Source of the DNA: Pseudovibrio ascidiaceicola
GTDB taxonomy: Bacteria > Pseudomonadota > Alphaproteobacteria > Rhizobiales > Stappiaceae
Direction: 5' to 3'
Length of the DNA stretch: 64,000 nt
Assembly: GCF_900114245.1 (NCBI RefSeq)
Contig: NZ_FOSK01000005.1
Span: forward strand, 124,001 to 188,000
Shown here: piece after piece, positions 52,464 to 61,566 of the stretch
How the letters are laid out: every line of letters starts with the position of its first letter
Position numbering within the stretch: the first letter of the stretch is position 1
Notes under the pieces: generated by a model
What the model was told of the DNA's origin: nothing
The model's input: the letters and a program-made list of their open reading frames with translations, nothing else
Databases searched by the model: none
Position numbers and translations under genes: made by a program

Positions 52464-53171
52464 ATGCCAGAGAGTGTTCGAATATTCATTGGTTATGATT
52501 CCAATGAAACGATTGCCTATCATGTGCTTGTTCAAAGCATTATCGAGAACTCATCCCTTCCACTTTCCATTACGCCCATCGCTTTGAATAACGTGCGTAG
52601 TATCTTCAAACGCGACAAGCATCCGCTTCAGTCCACCGAGTTCTCATTTAGTCGCTTTCTGGCGCCGTATTTGTCCAATTATGAAGGCTGGTCGATCTTT
52701 ATGGATTGCGACATGATCGTGCGAAAAGATATCGCAGAGCTTTGGAATATGCGCGATGACGACTATGCGGTGATGTGTTGCAAGCACGATTATACGCCAG
52801 TCAGTGACACGAAGTTCCTCAATAACGTCCAGTCCAAATATGAAAAGAAGAACTGGTCGAGTGTAATGATGTTCAATAATGCTAGGTGTAGAGCGCTGAC
52901 CCCAGAGTATGTGAACACTCGGTCAGGCCTCGAGCTGCACCAATTTAAGTGGTTAGGAAATGACAACCTGATCGGCTCTTTGCCGCTTGTCTGGAACCAT
53001 CTGGTTGAAGATTACCCTTACAATCCAGAGGCCGCCCTCGTTCACTACACCTATGGTGGGCCTTATTTTGAAGAGTATCTGGATTGTGATTATGCGGAAG
53101 ATTGGCAGCAATACAAACGCAGCACATTGCATGTCACTCAACGTGCCAAAGCGGAACCAGAACCGGCATAA
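52464..53171 (+). CDS. Glycosyltransferase with DxD motif, GT8-like
   Basis: A protein of 235 residues from ATG 52464; the frame opens at 52410. IFIGYDSNETIAYHVLVQSI at the N-terminus, FSRFLAPYL, and MDCDMIVRKD carrying the DxD metal/nucleotide site fit the GT-A fold of LPS glycosyltransferases. No membrane segment. It may modify a surface polysaccharide. It stands alone, 283 bases after the lyase and convergent with map. Confidence 0.8.
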   Translation: MPESVRIFIGYDSNETIAYHVLVQSIIENSSLPLSITPIALNNVRSIFKRDKHPLQSTEFSFSRFLAPYLSNYEGWSIFMDCDMIVRKDIAELWNMRDDDYAVMCCKHDYTPVSDTKFLNNVQSKYEKKNWSSVMMFNNARCRALTPEYVNTRSGLELHQFKWLGNDNLIGSLPLVWNHLVEDYPYNPEAALVHYTYGGPYFEEYLDCDYAEDWQQYKRSTLHVTQRAKAEPEPA

Positions 53172-53196
53172 GCTGGTAACTCACTGACACATTTAC

Positions 53197-53231
53197 ACAC
53201 CCCCGCATACGTGCAACGCTTGCGGGGGTGT
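53197..53231. terminator. Bidirectional hairpin between glycosyltransferase and map
   Basis: ACACCCCCGCA pairs perfectly with TGCGGGGGTGT over a 13-base loop between two convergent genes. The T tract is weak on both sides, so termination may be partial. Confidence 0.65.
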
Positions 53232-53284
53232 GTTGAATCTAACTTGAAAATTACCCAGAAGGGAGAAGATAAAGCCCCATTCTC

Positions 53285-54064
53285 CTACCCCGGTACCCTT
53301 TCCCCTTCCCGCAGTGTCAGCACTTCAAAGCCGGTGCTTGTCACCAGTACGGTGTGTTCCCATTGGGCGGAGGGTTTGCGGTCGAGGGTTTCGACGGTCC
53401 AGCCATCTTCTTTGGTGACGGTGAGCTCTGTGCCTGCGTTGACCATAGGCTCGATGGTAAAGGTCATGCCTTCTTTTAGCAGAACGCCAGTGCCCCGTTT
53501 ACCGAAGTGCATCACGGAAGGGCCTTCGTGCATGTCCCGCCCAATGCCGTGACCGCAATAGTCACGCACAATGGAATAACCTGCGCTTTCGGCAATCTGC
53601 TGGATAGCAGCACCTACATCACCCAGTCTTGCACCGGGGCGCACTTCTTTGATGCCGGCCCACATGGCTTTGTAAGTGGTCTTGACCAATTTCTGTGTTT
53701 TGCGAGAGGCACCCGGCATCACAAAGGTGGTACTGGAATCCGCGATGAAGCCATCCTTCTCCAATGTAATGTCTACATTGATGATATCCGAGGCTGTCAG
53801 CTTGCGTGCCTTGTCGGGGATGCCGTGGCAAACGACTTCGTTGATAGAGGAGTTGAGCGCAAACTTATAGCCGTACTGGCCTTTGCTGGCTGGGCGGGCC
53901 TGTAGTTCGTTGACGATATAATCTTCTACCCGATCATTGATCTCAAGCGTCGAAACACCGGGCTTCACAACGTCTTCCAGCATTTTGAACACTTGTGCGA
54001 GAAGTTTGCCGGACTGGCGCATCAGTGCGACTTCATCGGCGTTCTTGATGATGATGGCACTCAT
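53285..54064 (-). CDS. map: Methionine aminopeptidase, type I
   Basis: A protein of 259 residues. All metal-site residues are present: Asp in NVDITLEKDG and ADSSTTF, His in GHGIGRDMHEG, Glu in FTIEPMVN and Glu in SAQWEHTVLVT, with NEVVCHGIPD for substrate binding. Removes N-terminal Met from nascent proteins. The gene overlaps the ParD-like gene by 4 bases (ATGA), so its translation depends on that antitoxin-like protein, and this is probably a second, conditional copy. Confidence 0.95.
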   Translation of the reverse strand: MSAIIIKNADEVALMRQSGKLLAQVFKMLEDVVKPGVSTLEINDRVEDYIVNELQARPASKGQYGYKFALNSSINEVVCHGIPDKARKLTASDIINVDITLEKDGFIADSSTTFVMPGASRKTQKLVKTTYKAMWAGIKEVRPGARLGDVGAAIQQIAESAGYSIVRDYCGHGIGRDMHEGPSVMHFGKRGTGVLLKEGMTFTIEPMVNAGTELTVTKEDGWTVETLDRKPSAQWEHTVLVTSTGFEVLTLREGERVPG

Positions 54065-54267
54065 GTCTCGATCACCTCTGGGGGAGTGACCTTACAAGCT
54101 TTGAGCTGTTGTTGAACCAGTTCTGTGTAACTCAGCGTTGGGTTCAACTCTGCAAGCATGCCCATTTTGATCCAGAACTCTGCTTGCGCGTTGATGGAGC
54201 GAGACATAACGGTGCTCGCTTTTCTGATTTCCTCATGCAGGTCATCAGAGATTTTTACAATGCCCAT
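54061..54267 (-). CDS. ParD-like antitoxin-type protein
   Basis: A protein of 68 residues. The N-terminal VKISDDLHEEIRKASTVMSRSINAQAEFWIKMG is a ribbon-helix-helix-like DNA-binding segment, and the C-terminus (SYTELVQQQLKACK) is an extension as in the ParD-like family. In known genomes this family often precedes a methionine aminopeptidase, as here, with no ParE toxin. It probably autoregulates the operon. Its promoter must lie in 54268-54371. Confidence 0.8.
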   Translation of the reverse strand: MGIVKISDDLHEEIRKASTVMSRSINAQAEFWIKMGMLAELNPTLSYTELVQQQLKACKVTPPEVIET

Positions 54268-54371
54268 GGAAATGGTCCTTTATATGATTGATATACATAT
54301 CGTATACGAATCGCATAAAGGCAAGAGGTGAATGGCGATGATCGTAGTAAGTCAGAGCAATCTCATCTTCT

Positions 54372-55622
54372 CTATTCCTTCAGATCGTAGGTGAAGGGAT
54401 GAAGACGGTAGTATTGTTGGTACTGGCGTTTATGATCGTTGAGCGTATTTAAAAACGTCCTCCAGTCCAGGTCAGGCTCTCCGGTCATATCGCTCAGTCT
54501 GGTGAAGCTCTCGAACACGCTGTTGTGGTATTCTTCCAAATTGGCAGGGTTCTTTTGCAGGACACAACCACCATTGGCGACTTCCTGTTTGATCTCATCG
54601 GAAGATGGTAGATCCAACTCACCATTTAAGATCTTGGCGCAGTAAATGCTTTGCAGATGAATGTTGGCGAAATGGACTGTAAACCGCGGCAGGCCGAGGA
54701 AGATAAGGGTGGGGTCTGCTGGGTAGAAGATGTTCAGGTACAGCGGACCCATGGAACAACCGCTCAGTTCAATGTCATCCAACGAACCTTTCAAGAAGGG
54801 GAAGTTATAAATGTATCCTGTACATAGGATGATATCATCCACGTCGTGCAGGACTTCCCCGTTTTGCAGGTAGACCTTACGACCTTCAATACGCTCTGGA
54901 CGTGCATGCTGGCTGATATTGAGCCCCTGCCCGTAAAGTCCGTCGCGGACATAGCATTTGTGTCCATTTGGGGGGAACGTACCGCAGATATACACCTGCT
55001 CAGCATGCGGACTCAGATCCAGCGATATATCCTCTGAAGAGACACAGGCTCCAATCAAGACAACACGTTTGCCGTCATAAAGATTAGGCAGGCGGTACGA
55101 CTGGGAATGGGTGACAGGCCCTTCAAAACGATCCAATCCATCGATCTCCGGAATGTTGGGGTAACTGTCCTTACCGGTTGCAACAATCACGTGGGTGAAA
55201 ATCTTTTCCGTACCTTCAGTGCTCACGCGCCAGCCATCGCCTGCTTTGGCAATGTGCTTGACCGGCGTGTTGAACTCGATGAGCGGTTGGATCCCTGCTT
55301 CTCTGGCGGTGGCGTCGATGTAGTCCAAAACATCAACACGGCCCGGGAACAACTGCAGATCCTCTGGCAGTTTGTAGTCGCTGATTTGCATGGCGCGTTT
55401 GGGCAGGTTGGCCCAAAGCTTGGGGTACATAGCTGAATAGACGCTCTGGCTTTGCGGGTCGCGCACATCAACCGGCTCGTCGGTAAGTACCTCATAAGCC
55501 CACTGTCCACCCAGACAGTTGCGTGCTTCAAATATAGTTGGAATGATGCCGCGACGCTTGAGCTCAATCGCAGCAGTGAGCCCGGTTGGGCCAGCCCCGA
55601 TAATGGCGATGTTAGGAGCCAT
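54372..55622 (-). CDS. Flavin-containing monooxygenase-like protein
   Basis: A protein of 416 residues. FAD-binding IAIIGAGPTGLTAAIELKRRG, the FMO fingerprint FEGPVTHSQSY, and a C-terminal LGLPRFTVHFANIH. The second nucleotide site reads VVLIGACVSSEDISLDL, where the usual GxGxxG is replaced by GACVSSED, as in the trimethylamine monooxygenase-type FMOs (GSSYSAED-like). This supports an N- or S-oxygenating FMO, or a relative. No neighbour gives the substrate. Monocistronic. Confidence 0.85.
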   Translation of the reverse strand: MAPNIAIIGAGPTGLTAAIELKRRGIIPTIFEARNCLGGQWAYEVLTDEPVDVRDPQSQSVYSAMYPKLWANLPKRAMQISDYKLPEDLQLFPGRVDVLDYIDATAREAGIQPLIEFNTPVKHIAKAGDGWRVSTEGTEKIFTHVIVATGKDSYPNIPEIDGLDRFEGPVTHSQSYRLPNLYDGKRVVLIGACVSSEDISLDLSPHAEQVYICGTFPPNGHKCYVRDGLYGQGLNISQHARPERIEGRKVYLQNGEVLHDVDDIILCTGYIYNFPFLKGSLDDIELSGCSMGPLYLNIFYPADPTLIFLGLPRFTVHFANIHLQSIYCAKILNGELDLPSSDEIKQEVANGGCVLQKNPANLEEYHNSVFESFTRLSDMTGEPDLDWRTFLNTLNDHKRQYQQYYRLHPFTYDLKE

Positions 55623-55724
55623 GAAACCCTCAGCCTTATTTTTGTTGCGGCTACTATGGGCCTTGCGGGTTAATTGCCGGTTCGTGCGTTTGTTAGGATG
55701 TGAGAGGAGTAAGTGGCCTCAATG

Positions 55725-55758
55725 CAAAAAAAGGGAGAGCTGATGCCCTCCCCTTTTT
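55725..55758 (-). terminator. Terminator of the aromatic/TRAP 3 operon
   Basis: On the reverse strand AAAAGGGGAGGGC pairs with GCTCTCCCTTTT (two G-U pairs) around a 4-base loop, followed by a T run. It lies 24 bases after dctM. Confidence 0.85.
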
Positions 55759-55781
55759 CGTTGATCTGAGATCCGTTGTCG

Positions 55782-57098
55782 CTACATGGCTCCAACAAGC
55801 CACAAAGAGAACCAGGGGAACGCAATTAGCAGCGCCAGGCGTACAAGGTCAGACACCCAGAACGGGAACACGCCCTTGAAGATCGTAGAGAGTTTCACAT
55901 CCTGCAGCACGTTACGCAGTACGAAAACATTGAGCCCGACAGGTGGCGAGATCAGACTTATCTCCGTGACAACCACCACAATGACTGCAAACCAGATAAG
56001 CACGGCTTCCGGATCGTTCAGTACTTCTGTGCCAAAGTCCAACTCCAGAATGAGCGGATAGAACACCGGTACGGTCAGCAGGATCATGGAGAGGCTCTCC
56101 AGCACACAGCCAAGTACGATGTAGATGAGCACAATGCCGAGGATTACCATGTAGGCGTTGACTTCAAGGTCCAGCACCCATTCCGCCAGTGTGTCTGGTA
56201 AACCTGCAAAGTTCACGAAGTTGGAGAACACTTCTGCGCCAATGATGATCATGAAGATCATAGCTGTGGTACGGGCGCTCTCCAGCATGGCGTGGTAGAG
56301 GTTTTTAATGGTCATACCGCCCATGAGCAGTGCGATCAGAAAGGACGTGCCTGCGCCGATACCAGCAGCTTCAGTCGGCGTGAAGAACCCGCCATAGATA
56401 CCAACCATGATCACAGCGAATAGGCCAAGCACAGCAAATACGCCGAGTTTTTCCTTGCGAGTGAATGGTTCAACACCTTCTGCCTTGGGAGCGAGAGAGG
56501 GGGTGATTAACGTGGCGACGTAGATGGCACCGATGTAAAGCAGGAGCCCCAGAATGCCTGGAATAACGCCAGCAACAAACAGTTTACCGATGTCGGATTC
56601 TGTCAACAGGCCGTAGATGATCATTACCACGGATGGCGGAATGAGGATGCCAAGCGTGCCGCCAGCGGCAATTGAACCAGAGGCCAGACTGTCTGCATAA
56701 CCGTACTTGCGCATGGACGGCATTGCCACTTTGGACATGGTTGCCGCAGTCGCCAGAGATGATCCGCAAACAGCCGAGAAACCACCACACGCCACAACTG
56801 ATGCCATGGCAAGGCCTCCGCGCGCGCCGCCGAGCAGGCGGTTTGCAGCAGCATAAAGGCCGTGGCTTACACCCGAGATGGTGAGCAGGTTGCCCATGAG
56901 GATGAACAGAGGCACTACGGAGAGTGAGTAAGAAAGGCTGGTTTCAAACCCAACGGAGCTGACAACAGACCATGTGGCAGACCAACCGCGCAACCACGCA
57001 AAACCAGCCGCACCAACAAAGATCATAGCAAACGCGATTGGCACGCGCAGGAAAATGAGGACGAGCAGAGCTGCAAAGCCGACAAGGGACTCAAACAT
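55782..57098 (-). CDS. dctM: TRAP transporter large membrane subunit DctM (system 3)
   Basis: A protein of 438 residues with about 12 spans. FSAVCGSSLATAATMSKVAMPSMRKYGY, LGILIPPSVVMIIYGL and VTEISLISPPVGLNVFVL are the DctM signatures. Last gene of the leftward aromatic-degradation operon, 4 bases after dctQ, followed by a strong terminator. Confidence 0.93.
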   Translation of the reverse strand: MFESLVGFAALLVLIFLRVPIAFAMIFVGAAGFAWLRGWSATWSVVSSVGFETSLSYSLSVVPLFILMGNLLTISGVSHGLYAAANRLLGGARGGLAMASVVACGGFSAVCGSSLATAATMSKVAMPSMRKYGYADSLASGSIAAGGTLGILIPPSVVMIIYGLLTESDIGKLFVAGVIPGILGLLLYIGAIYVATLITPSLAPKAEGVEPFTRKEKLGVFAVLGLFAVIMVGIYGGFFTPTEAAGIGAGTSFLIALLMGGMTIKNLYHAMLESARTTAMIFMIIIGAEVFSNFVNFAGLPDTLAEWVLDLEVNAYMVILGIVLIYIVLGCVLESLSMILLTVPVFYPLILELDFGTEVLNDPEAVLIWFAVIVVVVTEISLISPPVGLNVFVLRNVLQDVKLSTIFKGVFPFWVSDLVRLALLIAFPWFSLWLVGAM

Positions 57099-57102
57099 GA
57101 CT

Positions 57103-57615
57103 TTAAAAACCTCTGCGGAATGCTTTTTTGAAGAATACGAAGGTGTAACCGGCGCTCAGCAGCGCAGAGACAGCAGCGATCCAGGCAAGGGGTGCCAATG
57201 GTATGTCCAGAGCATTGGTGACGGCTCCATCTTCCATGAGGCGTTCTGCGTGTGCAGCCAGTCGCCAGGAGAGGATCAGGAGCGTGACAGTGGAGACAGA
57301 CCAGGCAACGCCCTTCATCAGAGACTGCATGACCGGTGGAACCATGCCGTAGATCATGTCTACTTCAACATGTTCTTTCCGAGAGGTTGTTAGCGGCAGA
57401 GCTGTGAAAACCAAAGCGCCAAGCATCAGCTGGGTGATTTCGAAAGCGCCGCGAACAGGGGCGTTGAACCAATAACGGCCAACCACATCAACGACTGTAA
57501 GGCCAGTCAGACCCGCGAGGAGTAACGCGCAACATATTCCAAGGCCAAGCTCTATGAGGTTGGTGAGAGAGCGCACCCGCGATGCGCCCCCTGAAGAGTT
57601 GTTAGACCCGATCAC
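57103..57615 (-). CDS. dctQ: TRAP transporter small membrane subunit DctQ (system 3)
   Basis: A protein of 170 residues, four hydrophobic segments (about 20-40, 55-80, 95-115, 130-150). The start GTG overlaps the dctP stop (GTGA). GAFEITQLMLGALVFTALPLTTSRKEHVEVD is typical of DctQ. Confidence 0.9.
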   Translation of the reverse strand: MIGSNNSSGGASRVRSLTNLIELGLGICCALLLAGLTGLTVVDVVGRYWFNAPVRGAFEITQLMLGALVFTALPLTTSRKEHVEVDMIYGMVPPVMQSLMKGVAWSVSTVTLLILSWRLAAHAERLMEDGAVTNALDIPLAPLAWIAAVSALLSAGYTFVFFKKAFRRGF

Positions 57616-58661
57616 TTTTCTACGCCTGTAGATTTACGGAACTTTGTCAGAGCAGCAGTGCCGTCAAAGCCATCTTCTGCAACAGCCTTTGCCCATTCGG
57701 TCTCGTAGCCAGCAGCTTTTTCCTTGATGGCCGCAACCATTTCAGGAGATGCATCATAAATTTCGATGCCAGCTTTGTTGATGCGCTCGATTGCCTTCTC
57801 GTCAGCACCGTTCCAGGCTTTACCAACACGCTCAGCAAAAGCATCACCGGAAATTGCCATGATAGCGGCCTGATCTTCAGCAGAGATGCCCTTCCACTTG
57901 TCTTCGTTCATCACGAGGAACCATGTGGTGTTGTAAATGCCGCCAGGAACGCGCATGGAGTATTTGACGTGGTCCAGCAGTTTGAATGCGGTCAGAGCTT
58001 CATAGGTGAAGGTAACACCGTCAATGATGCCGCGAGACAGAGTCTCGTACACTTCGCCGGATGGCATGAACAGCGGAGACGCGCCAAGGTCACTTGCCAG
58101 ATCAGCGATGTAGCCGCCCGGCACGCGGATCTTAAGGCCTTCGATGTCCGCTGGTGTGTTCAGCTTGCGCACGTTGTTATGGAACACGCCTGGGCCATGA
58201 ACGAAGAGACCAAGAACCTTGGTGCCTTTGTGCTCGGCCTGCGCATCCAGATCGTTTGCGTAAACATCCCAAAATGCTTTGGAACCGGAAACAGCGTCAT
58301 CTCCAAGGAAGGAGAACTGCCCGATACGGGAGCGCTGGAAGCGGTTGTCTTTGGTAAAGGAATGCAGACCGTACGTGATGTCGACAACGCCGTCAGCAGC
58401 CATGTCAAAGTGTGCAGGTGGAGCGCCAGCAGGTTTTGCCAGAACGCGCACAGAAACGCGGCCATCAGTAACCTTCTTAACTTCCTTTGCCCACGGCTTG
58501 ATTGCGTTGACCACAATCGGGTGGCGTGGTGGCAGCCAGCTGGAAAGAACCAGCTTGGTTTCTGCGTAAGCAGCGGTTGCAAATGCAGTTGGCGCCAACA
58601 TGGCAGCTGTTGCCATGCCAAGCAGCGTGCGGCGGGCAACTTTCGTCTTCAAGAATTCCAT
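57612..58661 (-). CDS. dctP: TRAP transporter substrate-binding protein DctP (system 3)
   Basis: A protein of 349 residues from ATG 58661 (AGGGAGG upstream); the frame opens at 58730. The signal starts with KTKVARRTLLGMATAAML, a twin-arginine pair, so Tat export is possible. DctP blocks: LSSWLPPRHPIVVNAIKPWAKEVKKVTDGRVSVRVLAKPAGAPPAHFDM in parts, and LKIRVPGGYIADLASDLGASPLFMPSGEVYETLSRGIIDG in parts. In this operon it probably captures an aromatic acid or a product of one. Confidence 0.92.
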   Translation of the reverse strand: MEFLKTKVARRTLLGMATAAMLAPTAFATAAYAETKLVLSSWLPPRHPIVVNAIKPWAKEVKKVTDGRVSVRVLAKPAGAPPAHFDMAADGVVDITYGLHSFTKDNRFQRSRIGQFSFLGDDAVSGSKAFWDVYANDLDAQAEHKGTKVLGLFVHGPGVFHNNVRKLNTPADIEGLKIRVPGGYIADLASDLGASPLFMPSGEVYETLSRGIIDGVTFTYEALTAFKLLDHVKYSMRVPGGIYNTTWFLVMNEDKWKGISAEDQAAIMAISGDAFAERVGKAWNGADEKAIERINKAGIEIYDASPEMVAAIKEKAAGYETEWAKAVAEDGFDGTAALTKFRKSTGVEK

Positions 58662-58749
58662 GGCTCCCTCCCTAAAGATACCAATAAAATCATTTTGTTG
58701 GGTGAAGAACGGGAACCTCCCAGTCCCCATTCTTCAGGCAGTCCTAATC

Positions 58750-59292
58750 TTAGGCTTTGCCGAGTTCTTTTGCGTGCAGCCAGTCAGCGTGTTTTGGCGC
58801 CTTCTTGGTGCGGCTCCACTCTTCCAGCATGTCCCACTTCACAGCATCGAGACGCTTGAGCTTCTCTTCTTCTGCCGGATCCGGACATGCCAGCTCGACG
58901 CGGTGTCCGTTTGGATCGAAGAAGTAGATGGAATGGAAGATGGAGTGATCTGTCACGCCCAGCACATCAATGCCGTTGCCTTCAAGGTGCTCTTTAAACT
59001 CGATCAGAGTTTCACGGTCCTTCACTTTGAAGGCAATGTGCTGCACCCAGATTGGCGTGTTCTCGTCGCGACCCATTTCCGGCTTGGTTGGCAGTTCAAA
59101 AAACGCCAGCACGTTGCCGTTGCCTGCATCAAGGAACAGGTGCATGTACGGATCAGGCTCGTGTGTAGAAGGAACTTTGTCCTCTGCAATGGCCAATACG
59201 AAGTCCATGTTGAGGTTTTTGGTGTACCACTCAACGGTCTCTTTTGCGTCTTTACAACGGTAGGCAACGTGGTGAATTTGCTCAATTTTCAT
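58750..59292 (-). CDS. VOC-family protein, possible extradiol-type dioxygenase
   Basis: A single-chain protein of 180 residues with two beta-alpha-beta modules. Metal ligands are likely the His in EQIHHVAYRCKD, the His in VQHIAFKVKD and the Glu in HRVELACPDP, with no extra domain. Such proteins include glyoxalases and ring-cleaving dioxygenases. It lies between the DUF2783/hydroxylase genes and the TRAP genes. If no homogentisate dioxygenase is elsewhere in the cluster, this is a candidate for the ring-opening step; inference. Confidence 0.82.
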   Translation of the reverse strand: MKIEQIHHVAYRCKDAKETVEWYTKNLNMDFVLAIAEDKVPSTHEPDPYMHLFLDAGNGNVLAFFELPTKPEMGRDENTPIWVQHIAFKVKDRETLIEFKEHLEGNGIDVLGVTDHSIFHSIYFFDPNGHRVELACPDPAEEEKLKRLDAVKWDMLEEWSRTKKAPKHADWLHAKELGKA

Positions 59293-59311
59293 AAGACTCT
59301 AAGCGAGGCGA

Positions 59312-59521
59312 CTAAGCCTCGCCTCCTCCCTGTGTTTTGGCAGCCAGGTCCATTGCTTCACGAAGAACACTTGCATCCCCAATGTGGTTGGCAAGAATGA
59401 GAACCAGTTTGGCGTTGAGCGCCTCGCTTTCCTCTTCAGAACGTCCTTCATGCAGAACCAGAAGATCGTGATAAAACTCGTCCGGTTTGGCGATGTTTGC
59501 TTTTGTATTCAGATGGCTCAT
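59312..59521 (-). CDS. DUF2783-type small protein
   Basis: A protein of 69 residues, helical and acidic (KPDEFYHDLLVLHEGRSEEESEALNAKLVLILANHIGD). This family, DUF2783, is seen beside FAD hydroxylases. The ATG overlaps the hydroxylase stop by 4 bases (ATGA), so it is coupled to that gene and may be a partner or subunit. Function unknown. Confidence 0.75.
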   Translation of the reverse strand: MSHLNTKANIAKPDEFYHDLLVLHEGRSEEESEALNAKLVLILANHIGDASVLREAMDLAAKTQGGGEA

Positions 59522-61140
59522 TGTGCGGCCTCCTGCTCAAAAATGCCGATAGCGCGGTTCAGAGCCTGCGCAACGTTCGCGCCGTCATAGGTCTCCCAAC
59601 GGGCAGCCACGTGCTGGTCCGGGCGCATCAGATAAACAGCGGAAGACTTATCTCCCAGATAACGATCCCTGACCTCATCTGTTGCGTTCACACGCAGCGC
59701 TGAGATGGTGATGCCGCCAACGTCTACAGTGTCCGGCACATCCGCGTTGATTGCCAGCAACTGGAATTTGTTGCCCAGCTGATCCAGCAACCAGCCATTT
59801 GCGGTTGGCGCATCCGCTGCCGGAGAACCCGGACGGGAGCGCACTGGCATGCCAGCACAATCATCACTGTTCAATGAAGATCCGTCATAGGTGGCCGGAA
59901 CGGACAGACGACCGGAGTTCACCAGTGGACGCGCAAATTCAGCAGCCTCGGAAAGGTCCAGAACAGCATCGCGGAACACGCGGCTGATGGCGGATTTCGG
60001 TGTGATGAAGTCGGTAGAGCGGGATGAGTTTAAAATGTTCTCATCCGCTGCGTAGATGCGTTCTTCATCATAAGTGTCCAGCAGGCTCATTGGGGCCGCG
60101 CCGTCCATTACCAGTTTCAGCTTCCAGATCAGGTTGTCAGTGTCCTGCAGACCGGAGTTTGCACCACGGGCACCGAACGGAGACACCTGGTGGGCACTGT
60201 CGCCAGCAAAGATCACACGGCCTTTGCGGAACTGCTCCATACGGCGGCACTGGAAGGTGTAGATGGAAACCCACTCAAGCTCGAAGTTTACATCCTCGCC
60301 CAACATGGCTTTCAGGCGTGGAATGACATTTTCGGGTTTCTTCTCTTCTTCCTTGTCGACATCCCAGCCAAGCTGCAGGTCGATGCGCCACACATTGTCT
60401 GGCTGCTTATGAAGAAGAGCGGATTGACCACGGTTGAAAGGCGGATCGAACCAGAACCAGCGCTCTGTCGGGAAATTCGCTTCCATAACCACGTCAGCAA
60501 TCAGGAAGTTGTCTTCAAAGATGCGGCCTACAAAATCCATACCCATCATGGCACGGATTGGAGAGGCTGCGCCATCACACGCGATCACCCAGTCGGCTTC
60601 AACGGAGTAGTTGCCTTCTGGTGTTTCCAGCTCAACAGTTGCAAAGTCACTGCCCTGATCTACGGAGACAACCTTGTTGTTGCCCCGGATCTCGATAGGC
60701 TTGCCCTGTGCTTGCAGCTCTTTGACCCGGTCAACCAGATACTCTTCAAAGTAATACTGTTGCAGGTTGATGAAAGCCGGACGCTTGTGGCCGTCTTCTG
60801 GCAACAGGTCAAACTGATAAACCTGACGCTCATCAAAGAAGACCTTGCCCACGTTCCACTGAACGCCTTTGTCGACAAACTGATCACCACAGGCAATGCG
60901 GTCGAGGATTTCCAGCGGGCGCTTTGCATAACAAACCGCACGGGAACCCCAGCTCACCTTATCGTTGTCGTCGACAACAACAACTTCAACATCCTGCATG
61001 GCCAGTTCAATTGCTGCAGCCAGACCAATCGGGCCCGCTCCCACCACAACAACCTTATGGCGCACTGCCTTTTCCGCATCCTGATCCGGCGATCGGACAT
61101 ACGGATAAAGCGGAACTTCGAAAATCTTTTTTTTCGTCAT
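59518..61140 (-). CDS. FAD-dependent aromatic hydroxylase (MhpA-like)
   Basis: A protein of 540 residues. Group A flavin monooxygenase: VVVGAGPIGLAAAIELAMQ, the DG motif WVIACDGAASPIRAMMG, and GDSAHQVSPFGARGANSGLQDTDNL. A C-terminal thioredoxin-like domain (about 420-540) as in MhpA/phenol hydroxylases. It hydroxylates an aromatic acid ortho or para to a hydroxyl using NAD(P)H and oxygen. Given fumarylacetoacetase nearby, the product may be a homogentisate- or gentisate-type diol. GGGAGG precedes the ATG. Confidence 0.9.
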   Translation of the reverse strand: MTKKKIFEVPLYPYVRSPDQDAEKAVRHKVVVVGAGPIGLAAAIELAMQDVEVVVVDDNDKVSWGSRAVCYAKRPLEILDRIACGDQFVDKGVQWNVGKVFFDERQVYQFDLLPEDGHKRPAFINLQQYYFEEYLVDRVKELQAQGKPIEIRGNNKVVSVDQGSDFATVELETPEGNYSVEADWVIACDGAASPIRAMMGMDFVGRIFEDNFLIADVVMEANFPTERWFWFDPPFNRGQSALLHKQPDNVWRIDLQLGWDVDKEEEKKPENVIPRLKAMLGEDVNFELEWVSIYTFQCRRMEQFRKGRVIFAGDSAHQVSPFGARGANSGLQDTDNLIWKLKLVMDGAAPMSLLDTYDEERIYAADENILNSSRSTDFITPKSAISRVFRDAVLDLSEAAEFARPLVNSGRLSVPATYDGSSLNSDDCAGMPVRSRPGSPAADAPTANGWLLDQLGNKFQLLAINADVPDTVDVGGITISALRVNATDEVRDRYLGDKSSAVYLMRPDQHVAARWETYDGANVAQALNRAIGIFEQEAAQ

Positions 61141-61566
61141 ACGCTGCCTCCCAGCAAGTGTGATGCCTCAGCCAGCATCCGGCAAAACATCAATCAACTT
61201 TGGAGAGCCGGTTGGAACTTGGGGTCCATCCGGCGCCCTGACGCATATGGGGTGGCTTTCGCCTGCGGTATTGAAGGTGGAAGGGACCAGCAAAATTGGT
61301 GTTCAGGATAAACACTGCCAAAATGCTGAGAGAGACAAGAACTCAAGCTGTTGCCGCGAGCCAGTATTTTCTATTTCTTGGATGCATTCGCTCTGATGCG
61401 AGTGACCCAAATTCTGTAGTTTCCTGTCATCTCTCTTTAGGTCTTCCACCTCGATTTGGTTTGAGCGTTGCGACCTTTATCTCTTCAATGGAGAAAGGTG
61501 GTGATGAGGATTTTGTGCAGCTTGCAAGCCGCCAACAAAGGACACCCTCACCTCAGCTCATTCATA
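61141..61566. other. Intergenic region upstream of the hydroxylase
   Basis: About 425 bases between the MBL-fold gene and the hydroxylase with no credible gene. Probably holds a second promoter inside the leftward cluster. I see no clear dyad or terminator. Confidence 0.5.

Noticed and set aside
53285-54267. Classical ParDE toxin-antitoxin system
   Set aside because: The partner gene is a complete methionine aminopeptidase, not a ParE/RelE-fold toxin.
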